A DNA stretch of 64,000 nt from an uncultured SAR116 cluster alpha proteobacterium (GCA_902543145.1 CACBXG010000003.1:27088-91087); one strand, 5' to 3'. Shown: positions 37,578 to 47,339, counted from the first letter of the stretch. Translations and numbers: made by a program. The notes: generated by a model not told the origin, from the letters alone.

Positions 37578-39509
37578 ATGAAAAACATTAGTCAAAGAAA
37601 TCTAGAAAAAACAATTTCAAAAAGATTTTTTTTATTATCAATATTTAAAGGGGGTATAGTAGGTGCCATAGGTTGGCGATTTTTTGACTTGCAGATGATA
37701 GAGAATAAGAAGTACGAAAAACTTTCAGATAACAATCAATTTAATTATCATATGATAGCTCCAGAAAGGGGACGAATATTAGATAGAAAAATGAGATTAC
37801 TTGCGGGTAATATGGATGGATTTTCTTTAGTTCTTAACTGGAATAAAAATATAAATGTAGAATCTATAATAAAAGATATTCTAAGTGTAATTAAAATTGA
37901 TCCAAAAGATTTAAATAACTTTTTTAAAGAAATTAATTCTAATAAAAACGAATTCGCAAAAGAAATTTTGATAACTAAAAACTTGTCACAAAAAGATGTT
38001 TCAAAATTAGCTGTTAGAAGTATAGAATTTCCTGAAGTAAGCTTTTTAATTACTAAGAAAAGAGTTTACCCACAAGGTATTATTGCAGGTCATATTACTG
38101 GCTATATTGGACCATATTCTGAAAAAGATACTAAAATAAATATAAAACCTCACACTTCTTGGATTGAGGTAGGAAAAGCAGGTTTAGAAAAATTTTTTGA
38201 TGAAGAATTAAGAGGAAAGTTTGGTAGAAAAAGAAATGAGGTGACATCTAAAGGTCATATAGTTGCATCACAAATTTATGAAAACACTATATCAGGAAAT
38301 GATATACAAACGTCGTTAGATATGGGACTTCAAGCCTTCGCACTTGAGAGATTTGAAAAAGGTAACAATACTTTAGTTTCTATAAAAAATGAAAAAATCA
38401 AAAAACAAATTGAAAAGTCAAAAAAAATTAATTTCATAAATAATGATTACGTTTATAAAGATAAGAAAAATAGAATTGTAAATCCCGAATCTGGTTCGCT
38501 TATTGTCATGGATATTGAAAATGGAGAAATCATATGTTCTGTATCTTCACCAGGCTATGATCCAAATATTTTTTCTAACGATTTAGAAGTAAATGTTTGG
38601 AACAATCTTAAAAATAATTCAAGATCACCTCTTTTAAATAGAAGCATGTCAGGTGTTTATCCCCCAGGATCAACAATAAAAATGGCTGTTGCATTAGCGG
38701 CTTTAGAAAATGGTATAATTGATTATAATACAAAATTCTATTGTGATGGTGCAAAAAAATTAGGAGAGAGTACATTTCATTGCTGGGCTAAAGACGGTCA
38801 TGGAAAATTAAACTTAACCGAAGCAATTGAAAGATCATGCGATGTGTATTTTTATGAATTAGGTTTAAAGGTTGGTATTGATAAAATAGCTTTGATGATG
38901 AAAAGATTAGGCTTAGGTCAATATTATGATGTGGAAATTAATGATAAGTCTAAAGGCGTAGTTCCAAATATTGAATGGAAGTTTAAACGTGATGGGTTGC
39001 AGTGGTCAATGGGTGAAACATTAAATGCTTCTATTGGTCAAGGTTACTTACTTACAACACCACTTCAGTTAACTACAATGATTGCAAGAATAGCGAATGG
39101 TAAATTTTCTGTAACTCCAACTTTGATGATTAATAGAAATAAAAATAGATTTAAAGATTTGAATATAAATCCTCAACATTTAAATTTTATTAAAAATTCT
39201 ATGGAAAGGGTAGTTAAAGGAAATAATGGAACTGCAAGAAATTATCAAATTGGTTCAAAAAAAGTTGAAATGGCTGGAAAAACTGGAACAGTACAAGTTG
39301 TAAGAATATCTGAAGCCGAAAGAGAAAAGGGTTTAGTTAAAAATGAGGATAGGCCTTGGGAAAAAAGAGATCATGCATTATTTGTTGGATATGCACCTGC
39401 TTCAAAGCCAAAATATGCTATTACTGTAGTAGTTGAACATGGAGGAAGTGGTTCATCTACAGCTGCTCCAATAGCAAGAGATATTTTTAAACATATTTTT
39501 AAAGTTTAA
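37578..39509 (+). CDS. mrdA: Penicillin-binding protein 2 (elongasome transpeptidase)
   Basis: 643 residues. One N-terminal membrane helix, a pedestal domain with APERGRILDRKMRLLA, and a transpeptidase domain with the active SxxK in YPPGSTIKMAV near residue 371, SCD as SxN equivalent (RSCDVYFYELG), and KTGT in MAGKTGTVQVV near 565. It cross-links peptidoglycan with RodA, encoded next. Confidence 0.96.
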   Translation: MKNISQRNLEKTISKRFFLLSIFKGGIVGAIGWRFFDLQMIENKKYEKLSDNNQFNYHMIAPERGRILDRKMRLLAGNMDGFSLVLNWNKNINVESIIKDILSVIKIDPKDLNNFFKEINSNKNEFAKEILITKNLSQKDVSKLAVRSIEFPEVSFLITKKRVYPQGIIAGHITGYIGPYSEKDTKINIKPHTSWIEVGKAGLEKFFDEELRGKFGRKRNEVTSKGHIVASQIYENTISGNDIQTSLDMGLQAFALERFEKGNNTLVSIKNEKIKKQIEKSKKINFINNDYVYKDKKNRIVNPESGSLIVMDIENGEIICSVSSPGYDPNIFSNDLEVNVWNNLKNNSRSPLLNRSMSGVYPPGSTIKMAVALAALENGIIDYNTKFYCDGAKKLGESTFHCWAKDGHGKLNLTEAIERSCDVYFYELGLKVGIDKIALMMKRLGLGQYYDVEINDKSKGVVPNIEWKFKRDGLQWSMGETLNASIGQGYLLTTPLQLTTMIARIANGKFSVTPTLMINRNKNRFKDLNINPQHLNFIKNSMERVVKGNNGTARNYQIGSKKVEMAGKTGTVQVVRISEAEREKGLVKNEDRPWEKRDHALFVGYAPASKPKYAITVVVEHGGSGSSTAAPIARDIFKHIFKV

Positions 39510-39510
39510 A

Positions 39511-40650
39511 GTGGCTAGCGATATGAATTATAAATCAAATAAATTTTCTGAACAAACTTATGGATCCTTATTTTTCTCGAAATTATCCAAGTTAAATTTT
39601 TTAATCATTATAAGTTTGATTTTGCTCGGACTTGTTGGGGTTGCTTCTTTATACTCTGCAGCAGGTGGTAGCTGGGATCCTTGGGCCAAAAACCATTTAA
39701 TAAGATTAATATTTGGAATTTTATTAATGTTAATTATAGCTTTTTTACCTCATAAGGTTTTTTTTAAATTAAGTGTTTTATCATTTTTTATTGGTATATT
39801 AAGCTTAATCTTAGTTAAGCTTGTTGGTACAGGAAATGTTCAGAGATGGATCACATTAGGAGGAATGAACTTTCAACCTTCTGAAGCAATGAAAATAGCT
39901 TTGATTTTAATTTTGGCTAGATATTTTGATCACGTTTCAAGAATTGATTTAGATAAACTAAAAAGTTATATTCTTCCTCTTTTTCTAATTTTCTTACCTG
40001 GATTTTTAGTAATTTCTCAACCAGATTTAGGTACAGGTTTGACAATAATTTTATTAGGGTTAGCAATTTTATTCTTTGTAGGAATTTCAATGAACTTTGT
40101 TATTTTTTGCTTAATTATTTTGGCTTCGTCAGTTCCATTTATATGGAATCAACTTTATGATTATCAAAAGGATAGAATTTTAGTCTTTTTAAATCCTGAA
40201 CTTGACAGTCTGGGAAGTGGATACCAAATAATACAATCAAAAATTGCTATTGGTTCTGGTGGAATTTTTGGAAAGGGTTATTTATTAGGCAGTCAAAGTA
40301 GATTAAATTACTTACCTGAAAAACATACAGACTTTATTTTCACATTAATTTCAGAAGAACTGGGGTTTTTAGGATCAATGATTATCATATTAATATTTTG
40401 CATTTTAATTACTTCTATTATTAAAATCTCTTTTAGTGTAAAAACTTTGTTTTCTAAAATAGTTACTTTCGGGATAGGTTTTTTGTTATTTCTTTACTTA
40501 AGTTTAAATATTGGAATGGTGTGTGGATTATTACCTGTTGTAGGAGCTCCACTACCATTGATAAGTTATGGAGGTACTTCATTATTAACAGTGTTAATTG
40601 GGGTAGGGATAGTGCTAAGTATTAACATTCATGATAAAGAAATTGGTTGA
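39511..40650 (+). CDS. rodA: Peptidoglycan glycosyltransferase RodA
   Basis: 379 residues from a GTG at 39511, one base after the mrdA stop; an ATG at 39523 is an alternative. About ten membrane helices with SEDS-family motifs WITLGGMNFQPSEAMKIALIL, SQPDLGTGLTI, KHTDFIFTLISEELGFLG and GAPLPLISYGGTSLL. It polymerises lipid II in the elongasome. Last gene of the mre operon. Confidence 0.96.
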   Translation: MASDMNYKSNKFSEQTYGSLFFSKLSKLNFLIIISLILLGLVGVASLYSAAGGSWDPWAKNHLIRLIFGILLMLIIAFLPHKVFFKLSVLSFFIGILSLILVKLVGTGNVQRWITLGGMNFQPSEAMKIALILILARYFDHVSRIDLDKLKSYILPLFLIFLPGFLVISQPDLGTGLTIILLGLAILFFVGISMNFVIFCLIILASSVPFIWNQLYDYQKDRILVFLNPELDSLGSGYQIIQSKIAIGSGGIFGKGYLLGSQSRLNYLPEKHTDFIFTLISEELGFLGSMIIILIFCILITSIIKISFSVKTLFSKIVTFGIGFLLFLYLSLNIGMVCGLLPVVGAPLPLISYGGTSLLTVLIGVGIVLSINIHDKEIG

Positions 40651-40679
40651 TATAGTAATCAATATTATTGAGATTAAGT

Positions 40680-41651
40680 ATGTTTAGATTTTTCAAATTA
40701 AAAAAATGGTTTTTATGGTCTTGGTTTGGCTCTTTTATAATTCTATCGTCTTTATGGGTTCAAGTTAAAATTGATGTTAAAATTAACGAATGGTTTGGTG
40801 AATTTTATGATATGATTCAGAAAGCTCTTTCAAAACCCAATTCAATTACAATGCAAGAATATTGGGATAGTTTATTTTCGTTCATTTCCTTAGCAGGTCT
40901 CTATGTGTCAGTATATGTCATAATGATTTTTTTTACTGCACATTATCTATTTAGATGGCGAACTGCGATGGTTGAGTGGTATCATTCAGTTTATGATAAG
41001 GCTTGTAAAATTGAAGGTGCAGCGCAAAGAGTACAAGAGGATACAATTAAATTCTCTCGTATAATGGAATCATTAGGAACAAGTTTAATAGAATCAATTA
41101 TGGTGCTTATTCAATTTATTCCAATATTATTAGGATTATCAGTGGGTATACCAATATATTTTTTTGGAGACTGGGAATATGGATTAATAACTGGTGCTTT
41201 GTTATGGACTATTGGAGGAACAATTTTTTTAATTGGACTTGGATGGATTTTAAGGCTAGTTGGTGTTGAATATGATTTACAAAAAAAGGAAGCTGCGTAT
41301 CGAAAACTCCTTGTCATTGCCGAAGATGATAATACTGTTCGTCCTAAAAATATTGAAGAATTGTTTCAAGACGTAAGATCTATACATTTTTTTAGTTTTA
41401 TTAGATATTTATATTTTAATATTGGGCGAATGGCTTATATGCAGGCTAATGTTTTATCTGCATATGTATTTTTAGCTCCAGCTATAGTTGCAGGAGTTGT
41501 AACTCTTGGAGTAATGCAACAAATAATAAGGGCCTTTGGTAGAGTCGAAGGTTCTATGCAATATTTGCTAAGAGCATGGCCAACAATTATTGAGTTAGCA
41601 AGTGTTTATAGACGTTTACGAGAATTTGAGAACAAAATTTTATATAATTAA
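40680..41651 (+). CDS. SbmA/BacA-family peptide transporter
   Basis: 323 residues from the ATG at 40680; an in-frame TTG lies at 40668. Roughly six to seven membrane helices. Segments match SbmA/BacA closely: VNAWYAPFYDLIQ-like INEWFGEFYDMIQKALS, HYLFRWRTAMVEWY, KIEGAAQRVQEDTIKFSR, KKEAAYRKLLVIAEDD and ITLGLM-like VTLGVMQQI. It is shorter at the N-terminus than E. coli SbmA (about 400). Family members import proline-rich peptides and microcins with the proton gradient, and BacA of rhizobia affects symbiosis. It lacks ATPase motifs. Confidence 0.88.
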   Translation: MFRFFKLKKWFLWSWFGSFIILSSLWVQVKIDVKINEWFGEFYDMIQKALSKPNSITMQEYWDSLFSFISLAGLYVSVYVIMIFFTAHYLFRWRTAMVEWYHSVYDKACKIEGAAQRVQEDTIKFSRIMESLGTSLIESIMVLIQFIPILLGLSVGIPIYFFGDWEYGLITGALLWTIGGTIFLIGLGWILRLVGVEYDLQKKEAAYRKLLVIAEDDNTVRPKNIEELFQDVRSIHFFSFIRYLYFNIGRMAYMQANVLSAYVFLAPAIVAGVVTLGVMQQIIRAFGRVEGSMQYLLRAWPTIIELASVYRRLREFENKILYN

Positions 41652-41666
41652 TTTAAAGTTATATTT

Positions 41667-42467
41667 ATGAATAAGCTATCTTTTGCAATAGGAATTTTGA
41701 GTTGGAAAGGATATGATAGTTTAGAAAATTCATTATTTTCATATAAAAAATATGGTCTTTCAAATATGACTGATCAAAAGTTTATTTGTCTGCCAGAATA
41801 TTCAGACGAGGGTATGAAAATTGCAGAAAAGTATAGTTACAAGCCAATATTAGTTGATCAAAATTTAGGAATTCTTGGAGGCTTTAAATTACTTGCGGAA
41901 AATATGCCTCAGGGTCCAATTTTACTTTTAGAAAATGATTTAGAGTTGATTGAGAGTAAAAAAGAGACTTATTCACAATTACAAAAATCAATAAATTTAT
42001 TGAATGAACATAAGTTAATTCAAGTGAGATTGAGGAGTAGAAAAAGTCCAGGGGAACCCTTTGTAGGATTAAAAAAGTACAAAAGTTATTGGTCAGATGA
42101 TATAATTTCAAGAACTAAAAGATTTTTTAGACCTTTCAAAGCTAGCAGACTTATTGGAACTTCTATTTATTATCATAAAGAACCTGATAAAATTCACCCA
42201 GGCATTGTAAAAAAAATTGATAACAGTTTTTATCTGGTAACTAGCTCAATTTTGAATTGGGCTAATTTAGCAATATTAGTTGATCGAGACGTTTATTTAG
42301 AAAAAATAATAAAAACAGCAGAACAAATTAAATCTACAAAAAAAACTAATGGATTCAAAAATATTGAAATTGAGTTGAACAATTCGTGGTGGCGAAATAA
42401 TGATTTTAAAATCCTAATTGCTCCAGGATTGTTCGAGCATAAACGTTTATCACATCGTGGTTATTAA
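41667..42467 (+). CDS. Glycosyltransferase-like protein (GT-A fold)
   Basis: 266 residues. The N-terminus (LSFAIGILSWKGYDSLENSLFSYKKYGL) and the stretch NLGILGGFKLLAENMPQGPILLLENDLEL near 75-95 resemble the nucleotide-sugar-binding half of family 2 glycosyltransferases, with END in place of DxD. No membrane helix. It follows the SbmA-like gene by 15 bases and ends three bases into the convergent glmU. The sugar and acceptor are unknown. Confidence 0.6.
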   Translation: MNKLSFAIGILSWKGYDSLENSLFSYKKYGLSNMTDQKFICLPEYSDEGMKIAEKYSYKPILVDQNLGILGGFKLLAENMPQGPILLLENDLELIESKKETYSQLQKSINLLNEHKLIQVRLRSRKSPGEPFVGLKKYKSYWSDDIISRTKRFFRPFKASRLIGTSIYYHKEPDKIHPGIVKKIDNSFYLVTSSILNWANLAILVDRDVYLEKIIKTAEQIKSTKKTNGFKNIEIELNNSWWRNNDFKILIAPGLFEHKRLSHRGY

Positions 42468-43756
42468 ATTTTTTTATTTTTTTTATTAATTTGATTGGCC
42501 CTGCCAATTGAAAGATTATTATTAGGTATGTTTTTGTTAAAAACACTTCCTGCACCCATTATCACATTATCGCCTATTTTAATTGGTGCTATTATAGTTG
42601 AGTTTGAACCAACAAAAGAATTTTTACCTATTCTTGTTTTATTCTTATTTTTGCCATCGTAATTACATGTAATTGTTCCTGCTCCGATGTTGGTAGAAGA
42701 TCCAATTTCAGTATCGCCGATATATGACAAGTGGTTTATTTTCACTTTATTTGAAATCTTACTTTTTTTGATTTCAACAAAATTACCAATTTTAGAGTCG
42801 TCACCAATGATTGTTCCACCTCTGATCCTTGCAAAAGGTCCAATTATTGAACCTTTCTTAATTCTACATTCTTCGATGTGAGAAAAAGATTTAATTTCTA
42901 CAAAGGAATCAATTACGACGTTGTTCCCAAAAACAACATTAGGCTGTATTATTATATCTTTTCCAAATTTAGTATCATAATTGATGAAAGTTGAATTTGG
43001 ATCAATTAATTTTACACCATTCATCATAGCCTTATTTCGGATTAAATTTTGAGAAATACCTTCTGCAATTGACAAGTCTAGCTGAGTATTTATACCTATT
43101 ATCTCCTCTTCATCAATTTCAATAAAAGATATATTTTTATTTTCTTTACTCAATATTTTCACAATATCTGTTAAGTAAAATTCGCCTGAAAGTGTATTTT
43201 TTTTAATTTTATTTAAGTGTGTTAAACAAGAACTATGTATACCCATAATTCCACCATTGCAGAAAATTGAAACTACTTCATTTTTTTTGCTATCTTTACA
43301 CTCTATAATTTCACAAGGTTTTTTGTTGTTATCAAAAATTATTTTTCCATATTTATTTTTATCAAATTTTTTAAAACCAGTTAATACTAGGTCATTACCA
43401 TTGTTTAAAGAATTGACAATTTTCTTAAGTGTCTTGGGTGTTATGAAGGGAGTGTCTGCAAAACATATAAGTACAGCGCCTTGAAAATCGTCGAGTAAGG
43501 AAGTTGCTTTTTTGACTGCATCTCCTGTACCCAGAGGTTTTTTTTGGATTGTCTTAATTACGTTCTTATTTTCTATATCAAATTTATTATACTCCTGAGG
43601 AACAACAATTATTGATTTTTTTATTCCAGCAGATTGATTAGCATCAATGACCCATTGAAGCATAGTCTTACCAGAAATTGTATGTAAGGGTTTAGGAATG
43701 TTTGAACGCATCCTACTTCCTTTTCCAGCACTTAATATAATTGAACAGATTTTCAT
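42464..43756 (-). CDS. glmU: Bifunctional UDP-GlcNAc pyrophosphorylase / GlcN-1-P acetyltransferase
   Basis: 430 residues. The N-terminal pyrophosphorylase domain has LSAGKGSRMRSNIPKPLH; the C-terminal left-handed beta-helix (about 245-430) has hexapeptide repeats such as IGPFARIRGGTIIGDDSKIGNFVEIK and the acetyl-CoA-binding NHLSYIGD and IGAGTITCNYDG. It makes UDP-GlcNAc. It is divergent from glmS, which supplies glucosamine-6-P, across a 90-base gap. Confidence 0.96.
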   Translation of the reverse strand: MKICSIILSAGKGSRMRSNIPKPLHTISGKTMLQWVIDANQSAGIKKSIIVVPQEYNKFDIENKNVIKTIQKKPLGTGDAVKKATSLLDDFQGAVLICFADTPFITPKTLKKIVNSLNNGNDLVLTGFKKFDKNKYGKIIFDNNKKPCEIIECKDSKKNEVVSIFCNGGIMGIHSSCLTHLNKIKKNTLSGEFYLTDIVKILSKENKNISFIEIDEEEIIGINTQLDLSIAEGISQNLIRNKAMMNGVKLIDPNSTFINYDTKFGKDIIIQPNVVFGNNVVIDSFVEIKSFSHIEECRIKKGSIIGPFARIRGGTIIGDDSKIGNFVEIKKSKISNKVKINHLSYIGDTEIGSSTNIGAGTITCNYDGKNKNKTRIGKNSFVGSNSTIIAPIKIGDNVIMGAGSVFNKNIPNNNLSIGRANQINKKNKKI

Positions 43757-43846
43757 AAAAATGTTATATCTCTAAAGTTTACAAATATAAAGCTTTAAAA
43801 TGTATGATGAAAATTATATTAATTAAATTTACAAAAGAGGTGCGAA

Positions 43847-45694
43847 ATGTGCGGTGTTGTTGCAGTAATCGGAAAACCAAATGCAAGTGAACTCGTTATT
43901 GAAGGATTGAAAAAACTTGAATATAGAGGATATGACTCTGCAGGCATTGCTTCAGTTTCTAAAGAGACCCTCCATATTATTAAATCTGAAGGTAAACTGA
44001 TAAATTTAATTAATAAGTTAAGTGAAGTATCTCATTCAAATTTAAAATCTGATACTGCAATAGCTATGGGTCATACAAGGTGGGCAACGCACGGTAATGT
44101 TAGTGTTGAAAATGCTCATCCATTGACAAGTGAAAACAAAGTAGCTGTTGTCCATAATGGAATTATTGAAAATTATGAATTAATAAAAAACAAACTCGTT
44201 TTAGAGGGATATAGTTTTAAAAGCCAGACCGACACTGAGGTTTTGCCACACCTCTTTACTAAATATATCAAATTAGGAAATAATTTGTTGCAAGCAGGTA
44301 GGCTGGTTTTAAAAGATATTAAGGGCGCATTTGCTTTTGTTGCAATGAGTCTAGATTTTCCAGGTGAATTATTTGTATCTAGAAATTCGTCACCTTTAGC
44401 TATTGGTTTGGGTGACAAATCAAACTTTGTAGGATCAGACGCTCACTCAATAGATCATCTAACTCAAAAAATAATTTACTTAGAAGACGGTGATCATGCA
44501 TTAATTAATTTAGAAGATGTTCAGATTTTTAATATGAATGATGAGAAAGTTAGTAGAAAAATTATCAATATAAAAGCTGAAATTGGTTTGATTACAAAAG
44601 GTGGTTATAGACATTTCATGGAAAAGGAAATATTTGAACAGCCATCAGTTATTCCTCAGACAATTTCAACATTTGTTAAAAATAACTCTGAAATTAAAAT
44701 AGATCTAAATAAATTAGGATTTAAAAATAAAAATACATTACTTATTTCTGCAGCTGGGACAAGTTATTATGCTGCTATGGTTGGTAAATATTGGATAGAA
44801 CAACTAGCTGATTTACCTGTTATAATTGACTTAGCATCAGAATATAGATATAGAAAACCATCTGTTTTTGGTCAAAGTGCTATGTTAGTTATCTCTCAGT
44901 CAGGTGAAAGTTTGGACACGCTTATGGCATTAAGGCATGGTAAAGATCTTGGATTAAATACTAATGCAATTGTTAATGTTGAAGGTAGTACAATAGATAG
45001 GGAAGTAGATTATAGTCTATATACTAGAGTAGGAGCTGAAATAGGTGTTGCAAGTACAAAATCTTTTACGTCGCAGTTGGTTATTTTATTTTTAATTGCT
45101 GTTGCTCTTGGAAAAAAATTTAACAATGTTACAACAGATCAAATGCAAAAAATTTGTTTAAATATATTAGCTTTGCCTAGCGCTATTGCAGAAATGTTAA
45201 ATATAGCAAATGAAATAAAGTTGGTAGCTCAGAATATAAAAAATGCAAAGAGCATAATATTTCTTGGTAGAGGGCTTTTGTATCCTCTTGCATTGGAGGG
45301 TGCATTGAAGCTAAAAGAAATTAGTTATATACATGCTGAAGGTTTTGCAGCTGGTGAAATGAAACATGGTCCTATTGCTCTAATAGAAGACAATGTACCA
45401 GTTATTATGTTTTTAGTTTCAGATGGCAATGAAGATAAGGCAATTAGTAATTTGCAGGAAGCTTACTCAAGAGGCGCTAAGATTATTTTAATTGCGGACA
45501 AGAATTGTATCCAAAAGGCTTCCTTTGCTCACCATAAAATAGAAATACCAAATTTTGAAAATGATTTTAAGTCATTATTATCACCATTTCTCATGGCAAT
45601 TCCAGCTCAGCTATTAGCGTATCATGTTGCTAATGAAAGAGGTACTGATGTAGATCAGCCTAGGAATTTAGCAAAATCAGTTACAGTGGAATAA
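43847..45694 (+). CDS. glmS: Glucosamine-6-phosphate synthase
   Basis: 615 residues. Nucleophile Cys2 (MCGVVAVIG), glutaminase motifs GHTRWATHG and HNGIIENY, two SIS domains (SAAGTSYYA, ISQSGESLDT, GRGLLYPLALEGALKLKE), and the C-terminal DQPRNLAKSVTVE. It makes GlcN-6-P from fructose-6-P and glutamine. The last codons are the conserved target recognised by TnsD of Tn7-like elements, and an accessory island begins right after this gene. Confidence 0.97.
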   Translation: MCGVVAVIGKPNASELVIEGLKKLEYRGYDSAGIASVSKETLHIIKSEGKLINLINKLSEVSHSNLKSDTAIAMGHTRWATHGNVSVENAHPLTSENKVAVVHNGIIENYELIKNKLVLEGYSFKSQTDTEVLPHLFTKYIKLGNNLLQAGRLVLKDIKGAFAFVAMSLDFPGELFVSRNSSPLAIGLGDKSNFVGSDAHSIDHLTQKIIYLEDGDHALINLEDVQIFNMNDEKVSRKIINIKAEIGLITKGGYRHFMEKEIFEQPSVIPQTISTFVKNNSEIKIDLNKLGFKNKNTLLISAAGTSYYAAMVGKYWIEQLADLPVIIDLASEYRYRKPSVFGQSAMLVISQSGESLDTLMALRHGKDLGLNTNAIVNVEGSTIDREVDYSLYTRVGAEIGVASTKSFTSQLVILFLIAVALGKKFNNVTTDQMQKICLNILALPSAIAEMLNIANEIKLVAQNIKNAKSIIFLGRGLLYPLALEGALKLKEISYIHAEGFAAGEMKHGPIALIEDNVPVIMFLVSDGNEDKAISNLQEAYSRGAKIILIADKNCIQKASFAHHKIEIPNFENDFKSLLSPFLMAIPAQLLAYHVANERGTDVDQPRNLAKSVTVE

Positions 45695-45743
45695 ATTCAA
45701 ACGTACCTATCAAGATTATAAATTTTTTTTTAAGTTCAATATT

Positions 45744-46031
45744 TTGATTGAGACTAATCAATTAGGGAAATTTCAACTATCTAAGGAACGAATAAAAAGA
45801 TTAAAATTAATCTATTCACTTCATAAAAATGGTTATACGAATAGAGAAATTTGTGACTTTTTAAATCGTAAGAAATTAAAAACATTTAGAACAAACAAAG
45901 ATTACACACCAAAATTGATCTATATGACCATTAAAAAGTACGAAAACAGACTTTTAAGAAATAAATCAGTTTTAATAAGTATAAGGGAAGGACTTTATGT
46001 TACTCCGATGAACAAGTATATTAATAAATGA
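45744..46031 (+). CDS. Small DNA-binding-like protein, recombinase-helix family (member 1)
   Basis: 95 residues from a TTG at 45744; no ATG is available near the N-terminus. The core (about 20-60: IYSLHKNGYTNREICDFLNRKKLKTFRTNKDYTPKLIYMTIKKYENRL) has the pattern of the helical Recombinase domain that follows the catalytic domain in large serine recombinases (GLGLRRIARRLN... type). No catalytic domain is present. Four related genes or fragments lie in the next 7 kb. It starts the island 49 bases after glmS. A DNA-binding role is inferred. Confidence 0.55.
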   Translation: MIETNQLGKFQLSKERIKRLKLIYSLHKNGYTNREICDFLNRKKLKTFRTNKDYTPKLIYMTIKKYENRLLRNKSVLISIREGLYVTPMNKYINK

Positions 46032-46108
46032 TGTGGGAAGTTTATAAAAAATTCTTAATGATGGTAGTTGTTAGTATTATATTTGTTTTTGTAATATACT
46101 CATTATGA
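46031..46108 (+). CDS. 25-residue single-helix membrane peptide
   Basis: ATG at 46031 (or 46028, giving one more Met), overlapping the stop of the preceding gene (ATGATG/TGA). The peptide has a charged head (MWEVYKKF) and a hydrophobic helix (LMMVVVSIIFVFVIYSL). Ten bases later the lipoprotein gene begins. It resembles the tiny membrane peptides at 46758 and 53766. No family known to me; coding status is inferred from overlap and composition. Confidence 0.35.
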   Translation: MWEVYKKFLMMVVVSIIFVFVIYSL

Positions 46109-46117
46109 GGATTAATC

Positions 46118-46546
46118 ATGAAATTATTAAAAAACATATTATCAATTTCCCTTTTAATGTTTGTTGTTGGTTGTAGTGGAACTGGTACTAAAAATTTAGG
46201 ACTTATACTTCCACTAATAGAAGAAAAACCTAACAATAAAGTTTTTGTTACTAACCAATCTGGTTATGAAAGTTTAATGTCAAATTTTATAGTTCTTCTA
46301 AATGGTCAATCAATTGGAACTTTAGGTAGAAACGAAATTCTAGTGGGTAGTGGGAAAAGTGGAAAAAACACTCTTATGGTAGAGGGTAAAATTGACCCAG
46401 TAATGGGAGATAGTAATACTTATATTTTTGATAATAAAAGTAATGAAAATAGATACTTTATAATTAATGTAAATCAAAGGTTATTTCATAGAGTTCCAAT
46501 CTTAAATGAAACAACAAAACAAAGTTTTATTAGTAATTTTAGATAG
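46118..46546 (+). CDS. Small lipoprotein, unrecognised
   Basis: 142 residues with a lipoprotein signal and lipobox VVGC at residues 16-19. The mature part is beta-rich and polar (KVFVTNQSGYESLMSNFIVLLNGQSIGTLGRNEILVGSGKSGKNTLMVEGKID). GAGG lies eight bases before the ATG. It is followed after three bases by the small exported protein gene. The function is unknown. Confidence 0.65.
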   Translation: MKLLKNILSISLLMFVVGCSGTGTKNLGLILPLIEEKPNNKVFVTNQSGYESLMSNFIVLLNGQSIGTLGRNEILVGSGKSGKNTLMVEGKIDPVMGDSNTYIFDNKSNENRYFIINVNQRLFHRVPILNETTKQSFISNFR

Positions 46547-46549
46547 ATA

Positions 46550-46774
46550 ATGAGAAAAGAACTTAAATTATTCTTAATAAGTCTACTACTATGTTCTTTT
46601 TTTTATAAAACAACATATTCTGAAGAAAAAAAATTTAATTATGAACAACATAAAGAAAAACTCATTGAAAAAAAACTTTTACTAAATTCATTTAAAAAAT
46701 GTGAAGAATATATTAATGAAACGTCAGTTGAATTGTTTTTAAATTGTAGTGACAAAAATGACAAAAAGAAATGA
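46550..46774 (+). CDS. Small exported protein of the duplicated cassette, copy A
   Basis: 74 residues. A signal peptide (MRKELKLFLISLLLCSFFYKTTYS) precedes a mature part of about 50 residues, Lys/Glu-rich, with two cysteines (KKCEEYINETSVELFLNCSDK). A clear paralogue lies at 53538-53765, 7 kb away, identical over NSFKKCEEYINETSVELFLN-type residues. Each copy is followed by a tiny membrane-peptide frame. Unknown family. Confidence 0.65.
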   Translation: MRKELKLFLISLLLCSFFYKTTYSEEKKFNYEQHKEKLIEKKLLLNSFKKCEEYINETSVELFLNCSDKNDKKK

Positions 46775-46856
46775 AACAAAATTATTTTTTAAAGTCATTA
46801 GTATTGAAACTTTATTTTGGGTTTTGTTAATTGTTGGTTCTGTTTACTATTTTTAA
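46758..46856 (+). CDS. 32-residue membrane peptide of the cassette, copy A
   Basis: ATG at 46758 lies inside the end of the upstream gene in another frame. The peptide MTKRNETKLFFKVISIETLF ends in a hydrophobic helix WVLLIVGSVYYF. It aligns with the peptide encoded after copy B (KIFYKLISFDSFWCVLIIGILFLV), so the pair is conserved between two loci. That conservation is the main support for a real gene. Confidence 0.5.
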   Translation: MTKRNETKLFFKVISIETLFWVLLIVGSVYYF

Positions 46857-46869
46857 AATATAGGTAATT

Positions 46870-47250
46870 ATGAATCCATTCTGTTACAGTAGAGTAGTTT
46901 TGAGTGGTGAAAACTCAGAACCAAAATATTCCAATTATTTGTGTTTTGTAGTCTCAGTTCAGACCAACAAATTGATGAGTGAATACGGTGGTATCGCGTA
47001 CACTGAATCCCAACAACAGACCCATGACCTAATTAAATCACTTCATGAAAGTGGTCTGGGATACCGAAGAATTGCACAACATCTCAACTCAAAGAACATC
47101 ACCACTCTTACTGGTAAGGAGTGGAAGGGTAATCATGTCTTCGCAGTCTTGAAACGATACAGACAAAGGGAAGAAAGGTTATCTAGAAGAGAGGAAGTAT
47201 TTGAACCAGAGATTTCTAGGTTTGAGGTGAGGTGGGAAAGAAATTACTAG
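46870..47250 (+). CDS. Recombinase-helix-family protein (member 2)
   Basis: 126 residues; an internal ATG at 46975 could also start it. The core reads THDLIKSLHESGLGYRRIAQHLNSKNITTLTGKEWKGNHVFAVLKRYRQREERL, close to the Recombinase domain of serine recombinases, where W...V..IL forms the second helix-turn-helix. No resolvase catalytic domain is present. The minus-strand protein at 51337 shares IA..LN..G...GK..KGNHV. Base use is visibly less AT-rich than in neighbouring genes. Confidence 0.65.
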   Translation: MNPFCYSRVVLSGENSEPKYSNYLCFVVSVQTNKLMSEYGGIAYTESQQQTHDLIKSLHESGLGYRRIAQHLNSKNITTLTGKEWKGNHVFAVLKRYRQREERLSRREEVFEPEISRFEVRWERNY

Positions 47251-47339
47251 GGAAGTTCAGACCCCAACTTTGAAATTTGAGTGAAAAAATAGTATTTTAT
47301 TAATTCATAATTTAAACAGTATTTTAATGTCTGACGGTG

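Larger units (their letters stand above)
46550..46856 (+). repeat. Duplicated two-gene cassette, copy A
   Basis: DNA about three-quarters identical (by eye) to 53538-53843, same strand. Both contain a ~75-residue exported protein and a tiny membrane peptide. The 6.7 kb between copies holds most of the mobile-looking genes. Confidence 0.7.

Noticed and set aside
46771..46830. A 19-codon frame starting at ATGA after the exported protein
   Set aside because: The frame from 46758 is conserved with copy B; the ATG at 46771 leads to an unmatched short peptide.
45744..47250. Functional serine recombinase
   Set aside because: The recombinase-helix proteins lack any resolvase catalytic domain.
47281..47339. 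Start of the zinc-ribbon protein at GTG 47337
   Set aside because: The ATG directly after it is preferred; no difference in function.
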